A stretch of 38,039 bases of DNA from an uncultured Clostridia bacterium. Lineage in GTDB: Bacteria; Bacillota; Clostridia; Lachnospirales; Lachnospiraceae. The DNA is taken from positions 1 through 38,039 of the forward strand of contig CAMEEX010000009.1 in assembly GCA_945915235.1 (NCBI GenBank). Reading direction: 5' to 3'. The notes below the pieces were generated by a model, which was given only the letters and a program-made list of their open reading frames with translations, was not told the origin of the DNA and made no database searches. Both the position numbers and the translations under genes were made by a program. This document shows positions 18,801 to 27,610 of the stretch, one piece after another. Each line of letters starts with the position of its first letter. Within the stretch, counting starts at the first letter, position 1.

Positions 18801-19406
18801 CTTAATCAGTACGGAAATGACCCTAAAAAGGCTTTTGCAGAGCCGTTCTATAAACCAAAGTCGGATGGAACTCCGGGACCGGTGGTCAAGAAAATTAAGG
18901 TGTTTGAAAAGCAGACATCAGGAGTGCTTGTAAGAGATGGAAATGGTATAGCCGCCAACGGTTCCATGGTAAGAATTGATGTGTTCTGCGAGGAAAGCAA
19001 GGGTAAGAAAAAATACTATTTTGTTCCGATTTACACGGCTGATGTGGTGAAGAAAAGATTGCCTAATCGCGCGGCTACAGCTAATAAGATGTTGTCAGAA
19101 TGGCGTGTGATGAATGATGAGAATTTTATTTTCAGCCTTTATTCGAGGGATTTGATTTATATTGAGAGTGATAAGGGGGTAGCTGTAAAAACAATTGATG
19201 GACAAACCATACGAGTGCAGAGTTTATACGCGTATTTTACAGGTGCTAATACAGCTACGGCAAGTATAGCAGGAAAACTTCATGATAGTGGCGCAACATA
19301 TGAAAGTCTTGGAATTCAGGGCTTAAAAAATATTCAAAAATGTCAGGTCGATGTGCTTGGAAATGTTTCATTTGTAAAAAAAGAGAAACGCATGACATTC
19401 AATTAG
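15900..19406 (+). CDS. cas9: Cas9 endonuclease, type II-C size
   Basis: A 1168-aa RNA-guided nuclease. RuvC-I is YRIGLDIGIASVGWA with D26. The arginine-rich bridge helix follows (RRLRRRGHRLERIKKLF). RuvC-II is VNIELAREMSK with E541, HNH is GYDVDHILPYS with H622, and RuvC-III is THHAQDAVVIA with H766/D769. A C-terminal PAM-interacting region completes it. All catalytic residues are intact. The ATG at 15900 is used because GGAAAGG sits 7 nt upstream; an upstream in-frame ATG at 15816 lies inside the tracrRNA hairpins. Size and the absence of csn2 and cas4 place it in II-C. The gene ends 16 bases before cas1. The PAM cannot be read from the sequence. Confidence 0.97.
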   Translation: MEEMKHLNRKAEVPKPADLNYRIGLDIGIASVGWAVLENNTHDEPFRIIDLGVRIFDTAEQPKTGASLALPRREARSARRRLRRRGHRLERIKKLFEAEGLIDIEEFEARYRRAGLPDVYKLRYEGLDRKLTNDELAQVLLHIAKHRGFKSTSKAADGVDSDTGEVKKSISANKALMQEKEYRTVGEMIYLDEKFRTDCPWSENGYILTPRNKSGDYKHTVLRDMLADEVREIFKAQRALENDAATEELEKGYFDIMLSQRSFDMGPGAPSKYAMEGFEDRVGLCTFEGKNGEKRAPKAAYTSELFVALEKINHTKIVSADGSTRFFTSDERHAIIALMHRQQTVKYTAVRKAIGLAEADKFYNLNYSPKSGNKKSPEDIDFVKMENYHKIRKALGEEVVSEHLSPDKIKLYDDIAKILTLYKNDDSRIRRLAELGIAPECYDALLEMSPSKFHNLSLKTMGKIIPFLLQGNTYDKACELAGYDFRAENNGEKSILLKGKNITNIVNDITNPVVRRSVSQTIKVINAIILEYGSPQAVNIELAREMSKDFDERRKIKSDMEAREKENDKVLKRVREYKPNPTGQDIVKFRLWEEQGGVCLYSGEKIDINDLFSQDGGYDVDHILPYSITFDDSYRNKVLVKASENRQKGNRTPYEYFMAEKGEPAWSKYEALVKNTVKDYKKQLKLLKKHISDEEKAEFKERNLTDTKYITRIIYNMIRQNLVLKPYLNLDRERKKQVVAVNGTITHYLSKRWGLAGKDRRTDTHHAQDAVVIACTTDGMINRISRYSKGRELAYSRGFEFVDDETGEILNRDNFSREDWDEKFGVRLPLPWEHFRDELDIRMSRYSTMGESVAAGTSPREFILSHRDVFNWINYPEWMFVEGRPGRRGVLDGIFVSRMPNHKVSGQAHEETIRSAKYYEDGGSVFETGGYVVTKKSIQDIKLKDGEIKEFFNPDSDRLLYEALVDRLNQYGNDPKKAFAEPFYKPKSDGTPGPVVKKIKVFEKQTSGVLVRDGNGIAANGSMVRIDVFCEESKGKKKYYFVPIYTADVVKKRLPNRAATANKMLSEWRVMNDENFIFSLYSRDLIYIESDKGVAVKTIDGQTIRVQSLYAYFTGANTATASIAGKLHDSGATYESLGIQGLKNIQKCQVDVLGNVSFVKKEKRMTFN

Positions 19407-19422
19407 TTTTCGGGAGGTATAT

Positions 19423-20325
19423 ATGGGATATCGTAACATAAAGATTGACAGTTCTATAGGTCTGCATATCAAAAACGAGCAGCTGGTTATAGGCGAAAAG
19501 GGCGTCAGTTTTCCGCTGGAGGATATTAACTGTGTTCTGATAGAAAATCAGGCTGTTACGATATCAGCATATATGCTTTCGGAGTTTGCAAAACAGGGAA
19601 TTGCTTTGTATGTATGCGATGAAAAACATCTTCCAAATGCGGTACTTCTTCCGATGGCGAAGCACAGCAGACATTTCAAACTGCTCACCAAGCAGATTGA
19701 GGTTGGAAAGCCGTTGATTAAGCGGTTGTGGCAACAGATTATTGTGTGTAAGATAAAAAATCAGGCATTGTGTCTCAAAGAGATGGGGCTTGATGGATAT
19801 GAAAAGCTTCTTTCTATGACAAAGGAAGTGCAGTCAGGAGATAAAACGCATGTCGAGGCAAAGGCAGCGGCATACTATTTTCGTGTTTTGTATGGTGATG
19901 GATTTACAAGAGCAGATGAGTGTATTATAAATTCTGCGATGAATTACGCATATGCGATAATAAGGGGGTTGATTGCAAGGTCGGTTGTGTGTTATGGTTT
20001 GGAGCCTTCGCTCGGAATGTTCCATCACAGCGAACTGAATGGATTTAATCTGGCAGATGACCTTATTGAAGTGTTTAGACCATTGGTTGATTTGTATGTG
20101 GCAAGCCATTTTGATATTTCGGAGGTTGACGCCGATTTGACTCCGCAGATAAAAAGAGAGTTATTTAATATAATTAACTACGATATGTCAGTGAAAGGAG
20201 AGAAGCGCATTATCAGCAACTGTATTGACATGCTTGTCTACAGCTATAGTGGGGCGATACAGGGAAACAGAACTGACTTGGAACTCCCGGAATTGATACC
20301 GTTGCAGGTGCATAGCTATGAATAA
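19423..20325 (+). CDS. cas1: Cas1 integrase, type II
   Basis: A 300-aa CRISPR adaptation integrase. The N-terminal beta-rich domain (MGYRNIKIDSSIGLHIKNEQ) leads to the helical catalytic domain. Conserved metal-binding residues fit the usual Glu-His-Asp set: E in HVEAKAAAYYF, H in LGMFHHSELNGFNLADDL, and D/E in NLADDLIEVFRPLVD. With Cas2 it inserts new spacers. It starts 16 nt after cas9 with a GGGAGG site and overlaps cas2 by 8 nt, so the cas genes form one message. It looks intact, so the array could still grow. Confidence 0.96.
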   Translation: MGYRNIKIDSSIGLHIKNEQLVIGEKGVSFPLEDINCVLIENQAVTISAYMLSEFAKQGIALYVCDEKHLPNAVLLPMAKHSRHFKLLTKQIEVGKPLIKRLWQQIIVCKIKNQALCLKEMGLDGYEKLLSMTKEVQSGDKTHVEAKAAAYYFRVLYGDGFTRADECIINSAMNYAYAIIRGLIARSVVCYGLEPSLGMFHHSELNGFNLADDLIEVFRPLVDLYVASHFDISEVDADLTPQIKRELFNIINYDMSVKGEKRIISNCIDMLVYSYSGAIQGNRTDLELPELIPLQVHSYE

Positions 20326-20638
20326 ATTTATGAGACTGATGGTATTTTTTGATTTGCCTGTCGTAAAGGACAGGGACAGAAAGGCGGCAGCGAAATTTCG
20401 CAGATTTCTTTTAAAAGACGGATATGTGATGGTTCAGTGGTCTGTATATTCAAGATTATGTAATGGCGTGGACTCAATCGAGATGCACAAGCAACGTTTA
20501 AAGCAAAATCTGCCTCAAAAGGGAGCGGTTCGCTGTCTGATATTGTCTGAAAAACAGTATTCATCTATAGATATTCTTTTGGGAACATCGACCTTCCACG
20601 ATATGGACGAGTCTACGGATTTGATAAATATTTTTTAA
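20318..20638 (+). CDS. cas2: Cas2, adaptation complex subunit
   Basis: A 106-aa protein with the Cas2 ferredoxin-like fold: MRLMVFFDLPVVKDRDRKAA carries the conserved Asp after the first strand (FFDLP), and GYVMVQWSVYSRLC is the second core strand. It bridges two Cas1 dimers. It overlaps the cas1 end by 8 nt and lies 99 bases before the first repeat. No csn2 or cas4 follows, which defines subtype II-C. Confidence 0.95.
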   Translation: MNKFMRLMVFFDLPVVKDRDRKAAAKFRRFLLKDGYVMVQWSVYSRLCNGVDSIEMHKQRLKQNLPQKGAVRCLILSEKQYSSIDILLGTSTFHDMDESTDLINIF

Positions 20639-20692
20639 AAAAAGAATGGTTTGAGAGTTAAAAAGCATAATTGTGATTTGTTTTTTACATGC

Positions 20693-20730
20693 AAAATCCC
20701 CGTGAATATAAGTAATCACGGGGATTTTTT
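20693..20730. terminator. Strong hairpin between cas2 and the array
   Basis: A perfect 13-bp stem (AAAATCCCCGTGA at 20693-20705 with TCACGGGGATTTT at 20716-20728) is followed by T's. It ends the cas message on the plus strand. Because A's flank the other side, it could also stop minus-strand array transcripts. It sits only 7 bases from repeat 1, inside what would be the leader. Confidence 0.85.
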
Positions 20731-20737
20731 GTTCCCT

Positions 20738-20746
20738 ATTATATCA
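20738..20746 (-). promoter_or_regulatory. Extended -10 promoter inside every repeat (repeat 1 shown)
   Basis: The last nine bases of each minus-strand repeat read TGATATAAT, a perfect extended -10 (TG-N-TATAAT). Transcription would start about 6-7 bases inside the next spacer, as in the Neisseria type II-C system with per-repeat promoters. The same box occurs in nearly all 77 repeats. Confidence 0.7.
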
Positions 20747-20970
20747 TACCAAGCGATAACTGGGAACAACAACTCACGTGCTCCAGTCCAGTTCTTTTTC
20801 TTATTATATCATACCAAGCGATAACTGGGAACAACAACTGCCCGTGCTGACACTCGAAAAGGCACGGAATTATATCATACCAAGCGATAACTGGGAACAA
20901 CAACTGCAGCAGAACAAAGGAGGACACAAAAATGATTATATCATACCAAGCGATAACTGGGAACAACAAC

Positions 20971-21000
20971 CGGCCCCCGTGGATCCCGGCCAGCATCTCG
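20971..21000. repeat. Spacer 4, identical to spacer 9 (21301-21330)
   Basis: The 30-nt GC-rich spacer between repeats 4 and 5 (starts CGGCCCCCGTGGATCC) recurs exactly between repeats 9 and 10. Five units separate the copies, and the four spacers between are not repeated. Confidence 0.95.
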
Positions 21001-22155
21001 ATTATATCATACCAAGCGATAACTGGGAACAACAACTCGAGCCGGTGAGCCGCTGGAAGGCGCAGCATTATATCATACCAAGCGATAACTGGGAACAACA
21101 ACTGATCCCGAAGTGGGGAACGCTTGGCGGGTATTATATCATACCAAGCGATAACTGGGAACAACAACTCGCTTCGAGATTCACGGTCTCGATCGCCAAT
21201 TATATCATACCAAGCGATAACTGGGAACAACAACACCCGCTTTGCCTGTCCTTTGGAGCTCCGGATTATATCATACCAAGCGATAACTGGGAACAACAAC
21301 CGGCCCCCGTGGATCCCGGCCAGCATCTCGATTATATCATACCAAGCGATAACTGGGAACAACAACGCGAAGGCCCGCGGGTATCACGATATTGAATTAT
21401 ATCATACCAAGCGATAACTGGGAACAACAACTAATATGTCGTCCACGGTGGAAGTGCGGAGATTATATCATACCAAGCGATAACTGGGAACAACAACTAC
21501 TTGAGAGCTTTTGTACCATTTGATTTTATTATATCATACCAAGCGATAACTGGGAACAACAACTTGTAATTTCGTCATAATAAAAACCACCTTATTATAT
21601 CATACCAAGCGATAACTGGGAACAACAACACGCTGCCAAAACCGCCAGAAAGAACATTATTATATCATACCAAGCGATAACTGGGAACAACAACCGGGTG
21701 AGTTTTTCGCTGACGCATTAGCAATTATATCATACCAAGCGATAACTGGGAACAACAACTTCCATTGTTGCCTCCTTTGTTCTTTAATAATTATATCATA
21801 CCAAGCGATAACTGGGAACAACAACAGCCGGGAACGTACCGTGAAGAGGACGTGCATTATATCATACCAAGCGATAACTGGGAACAACAACTGTATGCAA
21901 AGCGGACGCCTACAAGATAGAATTATATCATACCAAGCGATAACTGGGAACAACAACTAATCTTCTTGAGTGGGTACTCACTCATTAATTATATCATACC
22001 AAGCGATAACTGGGAACAACAACGACGACGAGCTCATGCTTAATGTCGAGAAGATTATATCATACCAAGCGATAACTGGGAACAACAACTATCCAGTGTT
22101 CGGGATTTGGCGAGTGCTGATTATATCATACCAAGCGATAACTGGGAACAACAAC

Positions 22156-22185
22156 TGACAGGACACACACACACACACACACACA
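22156..22185. repeat. Spacer 22 is mostly an AC microsatellite
   Basis: After TGACAGG the spacer is a run of about 11 AC dinucleotides up to the next repeat. It is normal in length (30 nt) and flanked by intact repeats. Confidence 0.95.
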
Positions 22186-23209
22186 ATTATATCATACCAA
22201 GCGATAACTGGGAACAACAACGGACACAGACGGATGAGTATGTGCTGAGAAATTATATCATACCAAGCGATAACTGGGAACAACAACCTTTTTTATTTGT
22301 ATAATCTTCCCAATAAAATTATATCATACCAAGCGATAACTGGGAACAACAACACAGGATAAGGCAGCAGTACAAGAGGGGTAATTATATCATACCAAGC
22401 GATAACTGGGAACAACAACCATACCTACAAAAAGAACTGAAGCTTGCCATTATATCATACCAAGCGATAACTGGGAACAACAACTCTATCATAAAAAGAT
22501 AAACGCTTGAATATATTATATCATACCAAGCGATAACTGGGAACAACAACGTTGTATAAACTATTAATTATATGGCTTAAATTATATCATACCAAGCGAT
22601 AACTGGGAACAACAACGTCCTCGGGTTAATCAAAATCATGCTCACAATTATATCATACCAAGCGATAACTGGGAACAACAACATTTCATTATCTGCTGTA
22701 TAGGTACTTAAAATTATATCATACCAAGCGATAACTGGGAACAACAACATTTACTAAACCATATACTACATTATCCAATTATATCATACCAAGCGATAAC
22801 TGGGAACAACAACGCCTTGATGTCCTTTAATCTCACCGTGAGTATTATATCATACCAAGCGATAACTGGGAACAACAACCTTTAATCCCATCACATAATC
22901 CATAGATAAATTATATCATACCAAGCGATAACTGGGAACAACAACCTACCTACCAAAATGTTAATTAAGCCTCTGATTATATCATACCAAGCGATAACTG
23001 GGAACAACAACTTATTGTGTTATATTCAATGTACCGGATCTATTATATCATACCAAGCGATAACTGGGAACAACAACCCCAGCGGCACCGCAGTGCCATT
23101 CAACATAATTATATCATACCAAGCGATAACTGGGAACAACAACTTTTCTTGTTACAATTCTTTTTGGCTTGACATTATATCATACCAAGCGATAACTGGG
23201 AACAACAAC

Positions 23210-23304
23210 ATTTACCGCGTTGTCAGGCTGTTTAAACGATTATATCATACCAAGCGATAACTGGGAACAACAACTACCCTTGCAAGAGTGACGAGCAACA
23301 GAGA
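23210..23304. repeat. Spacer pair 38-39, duplicated at 23538-23632
   Basis: Two consecutive spacers (29 nt starting ATTTACCGCGTTG and 30 nt starting TACCCTTGCAAG) with the repeat between them recur in the same order as spacers 43-44. This indicates a segmental duplication inside the array rather than two independent acquisitions. Confidence 0.95.
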
Positions 23305-24721
23305 ATTATATCATACCAAGCGATAACTGGGAACAACAACGAAATGTATTCGAAACAGAGGGCGGAGGATATTATATCATACCAAGCGATAACTGGGAAC
23401 AACAACTGGTTTAGTGATATTTTTCAGCTTCTTTGATTATATCATACCAAGCGATAACTGGGAACAACAACCAGGCGTAATACCATTTTGCTAGGAGGAA
23501 TATTATATCATACCAAGCGATAACTGGGAACAACAACATTTACCGCGTTGTCAGGCTGTTTAAACGATTATATCATACCAAGCGATAACTGGGAACAACA
23601 ACTACCCTTGCAAGAGTGACGAGCAACAGAGAATTATATCATACCAAGCGATAACTGGGAACAACAACCGATTGACGGAGCTATTGTCGGTTGTACAGAT
23701 TATATCATACCAAGCGATAACTGGGAACAACAACATAAGCGGGCGAGGGCGATTAACTCAGGGATTATATCATACCAAGCGATAACTGGGAACAACAACT
23801 TTAATAGTTTATACCACGCACATACAAGTATTATATCATACCAAGCGATAACTGGGAACAACAACCAACAAATCTATCGTATGCACACTGTAAGTATTAT
23901 ATCATACCAAGCGATAACTGGGAACAACAACTGACTGCGGTATGGTAGATGCGGAGGTTGATTATATCATACCAAGCGATAACTGGGAACAACAACGTTA
24001 TTACTTGCCATCCTGTACCCCCTTAAATTATATCATACCAAGCGATAACTGGGAACAACAACTTAGGGTTGTACGTTGTAACTCTTGGTGCTATTATATC
24101 ATACCAAGCGATAACTGGGAACAACAACATTCAAGTTGATGAAAATGGGGGTGATAATATTATATCATACCAAGCGATAACTGGGAACAACAACATTCAC
24201 AATAACACCCCCTTTGCTATATGATTATATCATACCAAGCGATAACTGGGAACAACAACACGGTGCCGCCTGCTATGCACTGGCACACAATTATATCATA
24301 CCAAGCGATAACTGGGAACAACAACGTTTGATTGAAGAAACCTAGGACAGCTCTGATTATATCATACCAAGCGATAACTGGGAACAACAACCTTTTGATA
24401 ATTTAAGTTTCTGAAAACAAATTATATCATACCAAGCGATAACTGGGAACAACAACTGGCCAAGATGGCCATGGCTGAGGCCGAAAATTATATCATACCA
24501 AGCGATAACTGGGAACAACAACCTTAACGGTTCCACAACAGGCGGTGCCGTTATTATATCATACCAAGCGATAACTGGGAACAACAACGCGAGGAAAATC
24601 TCTGGGGCAATATCTGGAATTATATCATACCAAGCGATAACTGGGAACAACAACATTCGCAATCTATACATGTGTTAAAATTTATTATATCATACCAAGC
24701 GATAACTGGGAACAACAACCA

Positions 24722-24746
24722 ATCACGACCCACGACAAACGCATGA
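24722..24746. repeat. Left target duplication and inverted end of the IS
   Basis: The 9-bp target copy ATCACGACC (24722-24730) is followed by the IS end CACGACAAACGCATGA (24731-24746). Confidence 0.92.
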
Positions 24747-25982
24747 ATGATTATTTTCTCCAAATTTTTTCTCTTACCATTTTTTAAGCTTCTAGAATTT
24801 CTTCCAAGAATTGAATTGGACGCAAACTTATTACAAATCGTTTCTTTTTCATCGACAATTTATGTCTTGTCAGTTCTGCCGGTTTTAAAATACTCAGACT
24901 CCATTTCCTTATGATATTCAAATTTTGTGCCGCCATCTTATCGATGGTTGTATTCGCATCTTCTTTAAATGTCACATCTAAGTGCCAGTGCATGCTTTCT
25001 ATACTCCAATGTCCCCTTACTGCCCGGCTCACTTCTTTTATATCTGTTTTCAGACTACTTATAAAGTAGCGATATTCTTCCGATTCTTCTCCATCTTTCT
25101 GGATGCTTTTCTTCTCCATTACAATACTTTTCAAGCCCTTCCAGTTTTTCTTTTGACCCAGCCAGTCGATGTCTTCCGTCTGATAATACTCCCGTATTTC
25201 TATTTGTCCATGCGCCTTTTCATATGTTCTTCTATAATTTCCCTCTCTCCGGATTGCTTTTATAAATTCTTCATTTGAAAAATATTCTTTTACATCTTCA
25301 TAGAAACAGCTCTGGTTTTTCTTCAATGCCAATACATAGTCTGCCCGTTTCTCCCTGATTTTTTCTGCAATTGCCGTCTGCGTCCCCATTGCATCAATCG
25401 TTATAATCTGACCTTTTATCTGGATTTTGTCCAGTAATTCCGGAATTGCTGTAATCTCATTGCTTTTTTCTTCCACTGCTTTTTGTCCAAGACTGAACCC
25501 GTCTTCTTTACTCCATGCCGAGACAATGTGGGCTGCTTTTTCCTCTCCACGCTTACTGGAACGCATCGTTTTTCCATCAATACAGATGATTTTTTTCAAC
25601 AGTTCCCCATCATTCTGGTTTAAACGTTCCTGCCACTTCCCATAAAGTTGCTGGAGAATTTCAGGTGCAATCATTCCCATTACGCGTCGAATCGTATCAT
25701 GTGATGGCACTCCGTTCTTCAGTTCTATATATTTTCGAAGATAATCCTGATAGCAGTCTGCAAACAATGCCATTTCTACCCAGTCATCTGCATTTGCAAG
25801 TGTGGCAAAAAGCACGATTACCAGAATGTCCTTCAGTTTATGACGGACTTTTTTCTGCTGACGATTATCCTCAATGTATTCCATCCAATCTAATAATTCC
25901 TGCATATACCAACACCCCTTTTCTTTTTATTTTACCAGAAAATGGGCGTGTTCACAATTTATTTACTCATGCGTTTGTCGTG
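24731..25982 (-). mobile_element. ISAs1-family insertion sequence inside a CRISPR spacer
   Basis: A 1252-bp element with 16-bp perfect inverted ends (CACGACAAACGCATGA and its reverse complement ending at 25982) and one ISAs1-type transposase. Nine-base direct copies of ATCACGACC flank it (24722-24730 and 25983-25991). Removing the element and one copy joins 24720-24730 to 25992-26009 and restores a 29-nt spacer, so the insertion is simple and the array was continuous before. The target itself contains CACGAC, the same hexamer as the element's tip. Confidence 0.93.
24784..25905 (-). CDS. ISAs1-family DDE transposase
   Basis: A 373-aa, apparently intact transposase. The N-terminal associated domain (HKLKDILVIVLFATLANADDW, then GVPSHDTIRRVMG) is followed by the DDE core. 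This has IICIDGKTMRSSKR (first Asp), ITIDAMGTQ (second Asp) and RGHWSIESMHWHLDVTFKED (Glu in the SIE context). It cuts and moves its own element. The start at 25905 lies 77 bases inside the right end of the IS. It is oriented opposite to the cas genes and along the inferred array transcript. No frameshift or stop is seen, so it may be active. Confidence 0.95.
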   Translation of the reverse strand: MQELLDWMEYIEDNRQQKKVRHKLKDILVIVLFATLANADDWVEMALFADCYQDYLRKYIELKNGVPSHDTIRRVMGMIAPEILQQLYGKWQERLNQNDGELLKKIICIDGKTMRSSKRGEEKAAHIVSAWSKEDGFSLGQKAVEEKSNEITAIPELLDKIQIKGQIITIDAMGTQTAIAEKIREKRADYVLALKKNQSCFYEDVKEYFSNEEFIKAIRREGNYRRTYEKAHGQIEIREYYQTEDIDWLGQKKNWKGLKSIVMEKKSIQKDGEESEEYRYFISSLKTDIKEVSRAVRGHWSIESMHWHLDVTFKEDANTTIDKMAAQNLNIIRKWSLSILKPAELTRHKLSMKKKRFVISLRPIQFLEEILEA

Positions 25983-25991
25983 ATCACGACC
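25967..25991. repeat. Right inverted end and target duplication of the IS
   Basis: TCATGCGTTTGTCGTG (25967-25982) is the exact inverted copy of the left end. It is followed by the second target copy ATCACGACC (25983-25991). Confidence 0.92.
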
Positions 25992-26009
25992 TTGGCGGCA
26001 AAATGACCG

Positions 26010-27033
26010 ATTATATCATACCAAGCGATAACTGGGAACAACAACCTATCGTTACTCGACTCAATTGTATAATCAATTATATCATACCAAGCGATAACTG
26101 GGAACAACAACCGGTGCTCTTCTTCAAGCTCTTCACGCGACATTATATCATACCAAGCGATAACTGGGAACAACAACACATTAAGTTTAAAAAATGTGCG
26201 TGGAAAAATTATATCATACCAAGCGATAACTGGGAACAACAACTTCCGCGTCAGATAACGAGTCTATTTTGTATTATATCATACCAAGCGATAACTGGGA
26301 ACAACAACTTTTACAAGTTATAGCTTGTACCCTTTCCTATTATATCATATCAAGCGATAACTGGGAACAACAACCAAAACTCACACAGAATGATGCAACG
26401 GGGTATTATATCATACCAAGCGATAACTGGGAACAACAACCTCCCATCATAACCGATTTACGGCTGATTGATTATATCATACCAAGCGATAACTGGGAAC
26501 AACAACTGATTTTGCATTGCCTGATATTGTTCTTGTATTATATCATACCAAGCGATAACTGGGAACAACAACCAACCGCCGAAGGCGGCGCACTGCCGGG
26601 GTATTATATCATACCAAGCGATAACTGGGAACAACAACAGGCGGAAAATTTGGTGACGGCGCATACAAATTATATCATACCAAGCGATAACTGGGAACAA
26701 CAACCTTGACAGCAACGATTACACGTTGGAAGGGATTATATCATACCAAGCGATAACTGGGAACAACAACAGGCGGAATACGTCCTTAATACGGTCACTA
26801 ATTATATCATACCAAGCGATAACTGGGAACAACAACAGCCGCTTCACAGGATAGACAGTCAGCGTTATTATATCATACCAAGCGATAACTGGGAACAACA
26901 ACAAACTATCTAATGGCAACACCGGAACAAGAATTATATCATACCAAGCGATAACTGGGAACAACAACGTCCTTAGAAGCTGCATAATATCCTAATGATT
27001 ATATCATACCAAGCGATAACCGGGAAAAACAAC
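26010..27033 (-). CRISPR. CRISPR array, block 2: 16 repeats, 15 spacers
   Basis: The array resumes in phase after the IS with repeats starting at 26010, 26076, 26142 and so on to 26998. Thirteen spacers are 30 nt and two are 29 nt. The repeat at 26339 has one change (C12 to T). The last repeat (26998-27033) has two changes (T24 to C, C30 to A), which mark this as the old, decaying end. With block 1 and the split spacer the locus totals 77 repeats and 76 spacers. The sequence after 27033 is the coding remnant of a phage gene, not an AT-rich leader. Confidence 0.97.
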
Positions 27034-27610
27034 TAAACCTTGCGGCAAGTATATATATCCAGATGTATATCGCAGACATCAGAGGTGCAGATGTACTGTG
27101 GAGTATGATTCTGGGAGTGGTAAAGTCCAGAATGTTCATACGAAGCAGTGGAAAAGTATTGCTGGAAGTGATAAGATTGAAGCAAGAAAATTGACGGGTT
27201 TAGATGCTTCCGACGATGAAGTACAGAAGCATATAAGAGAAGAACTTATATCAAACTGTGATATAGATAACATTACCAATGACTAGGGCGTCCACAGACA
27301 AGGAACCAGAAGATATGAAGAATGTAAAGACATGCTGGAAGCCAAGGGACAGTATGGTTCTTCATATTTGCCAGTTAGTGATGATGAGGTTCTTGAACTA
27401 GTGCATAAATATTCAGGAAAAGGCGAAATACGAGTTGACTGTTCTGATAGGTGAAATAATAGAGAGGCAATTGTGAAAAATGACAAGATAGTGGGTGTTG
27501 TAGTTAATAACATGAATGGCAAGTCTGCGGAAACATCTGTGTTTAAAATTCACTACGCGAAAAAAGAATTTCATATTGTTCTGGACTATCCGAGCAAAAA
27601 GGAGGCAGTA
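27034..27610 (+). pseudogene. Phage head-morphogenesis / nuclease-toxin remnant
   Basis: One frame, open from 27032 just inside the end of the last repeat, encodes YPDVYRRHQRCRCTVEYDSG, resembling the C-terminal HPxCRCT region of Mu gpF/SPP1 gp7-like minor head proteins (CRCTVEY, then QNVHTKQW). After an in-frame TAG (27284-27286) the same frame continues with GVHRQGTRRYEECKDML. After an in-frame TGA (27452-27454) it continues with TSVFKIHYAKKEFHIVLDYP. The latter parts resemble the BECR-type nuclease domain found at the end of such phage proteins and polymorphic toxins. The 5' part of the gene is missing and the array begins where it should be. Two nonsense changes with frame retained mean recent inactivation. 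The GTG at 27473 is not a credible start. Confidence 0.7.

Larger units (their letters stand above)
20738..24719 (-). CRISPR. CRISPR array, block 1: 61 repeats, 60 spacers
   Basis: Sixty-one 36-bp repeats (plus strand starts ATTATATCATACCAAGCG and ends GGGAACAACAAC) begin at 20738, 20803, 20869 and so on to 24684. Counting the intervals gives 46 spacers of 30 nt and 14 of 29 nt. I saw no variant repeat in this block. The crRNA strand is inferred to be minus, because the tracrRNA anti-repeat is on the plus strand and the minus-strand repeat runs GTTGTTGTTCCC to GATATAAT, the type II-C form. Early spacers (near cas2) are GC-rich, while those from about 22.3 to 22.9 kb are AT-rich. Confidence 0.98.

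Noticed and set aside
20639-20737. A conventional AT-rich CRISPR leader with promoter between cas2 and repeat 1
   Set aside because: Only 99 bases, mostly occupied by a strong terminator; the repeats have their own minus-strand promoters.
20639-20737. A missing csn2 or cas4 gene (subtype II-A or II-B)
   Set aside because: No room and no frame; cas9-cas1-cas2 alone fits II-C.
20739-24671. Long repetitive reading frames on both strands of the array (LLFPVIAWYDII and YIIPSDNWEQQ repeats)
   Set aside because: They are translations of the 36-bp CRISPR repeats; 66-bp units keep the frame by chance. No ribosome sites or protein family.
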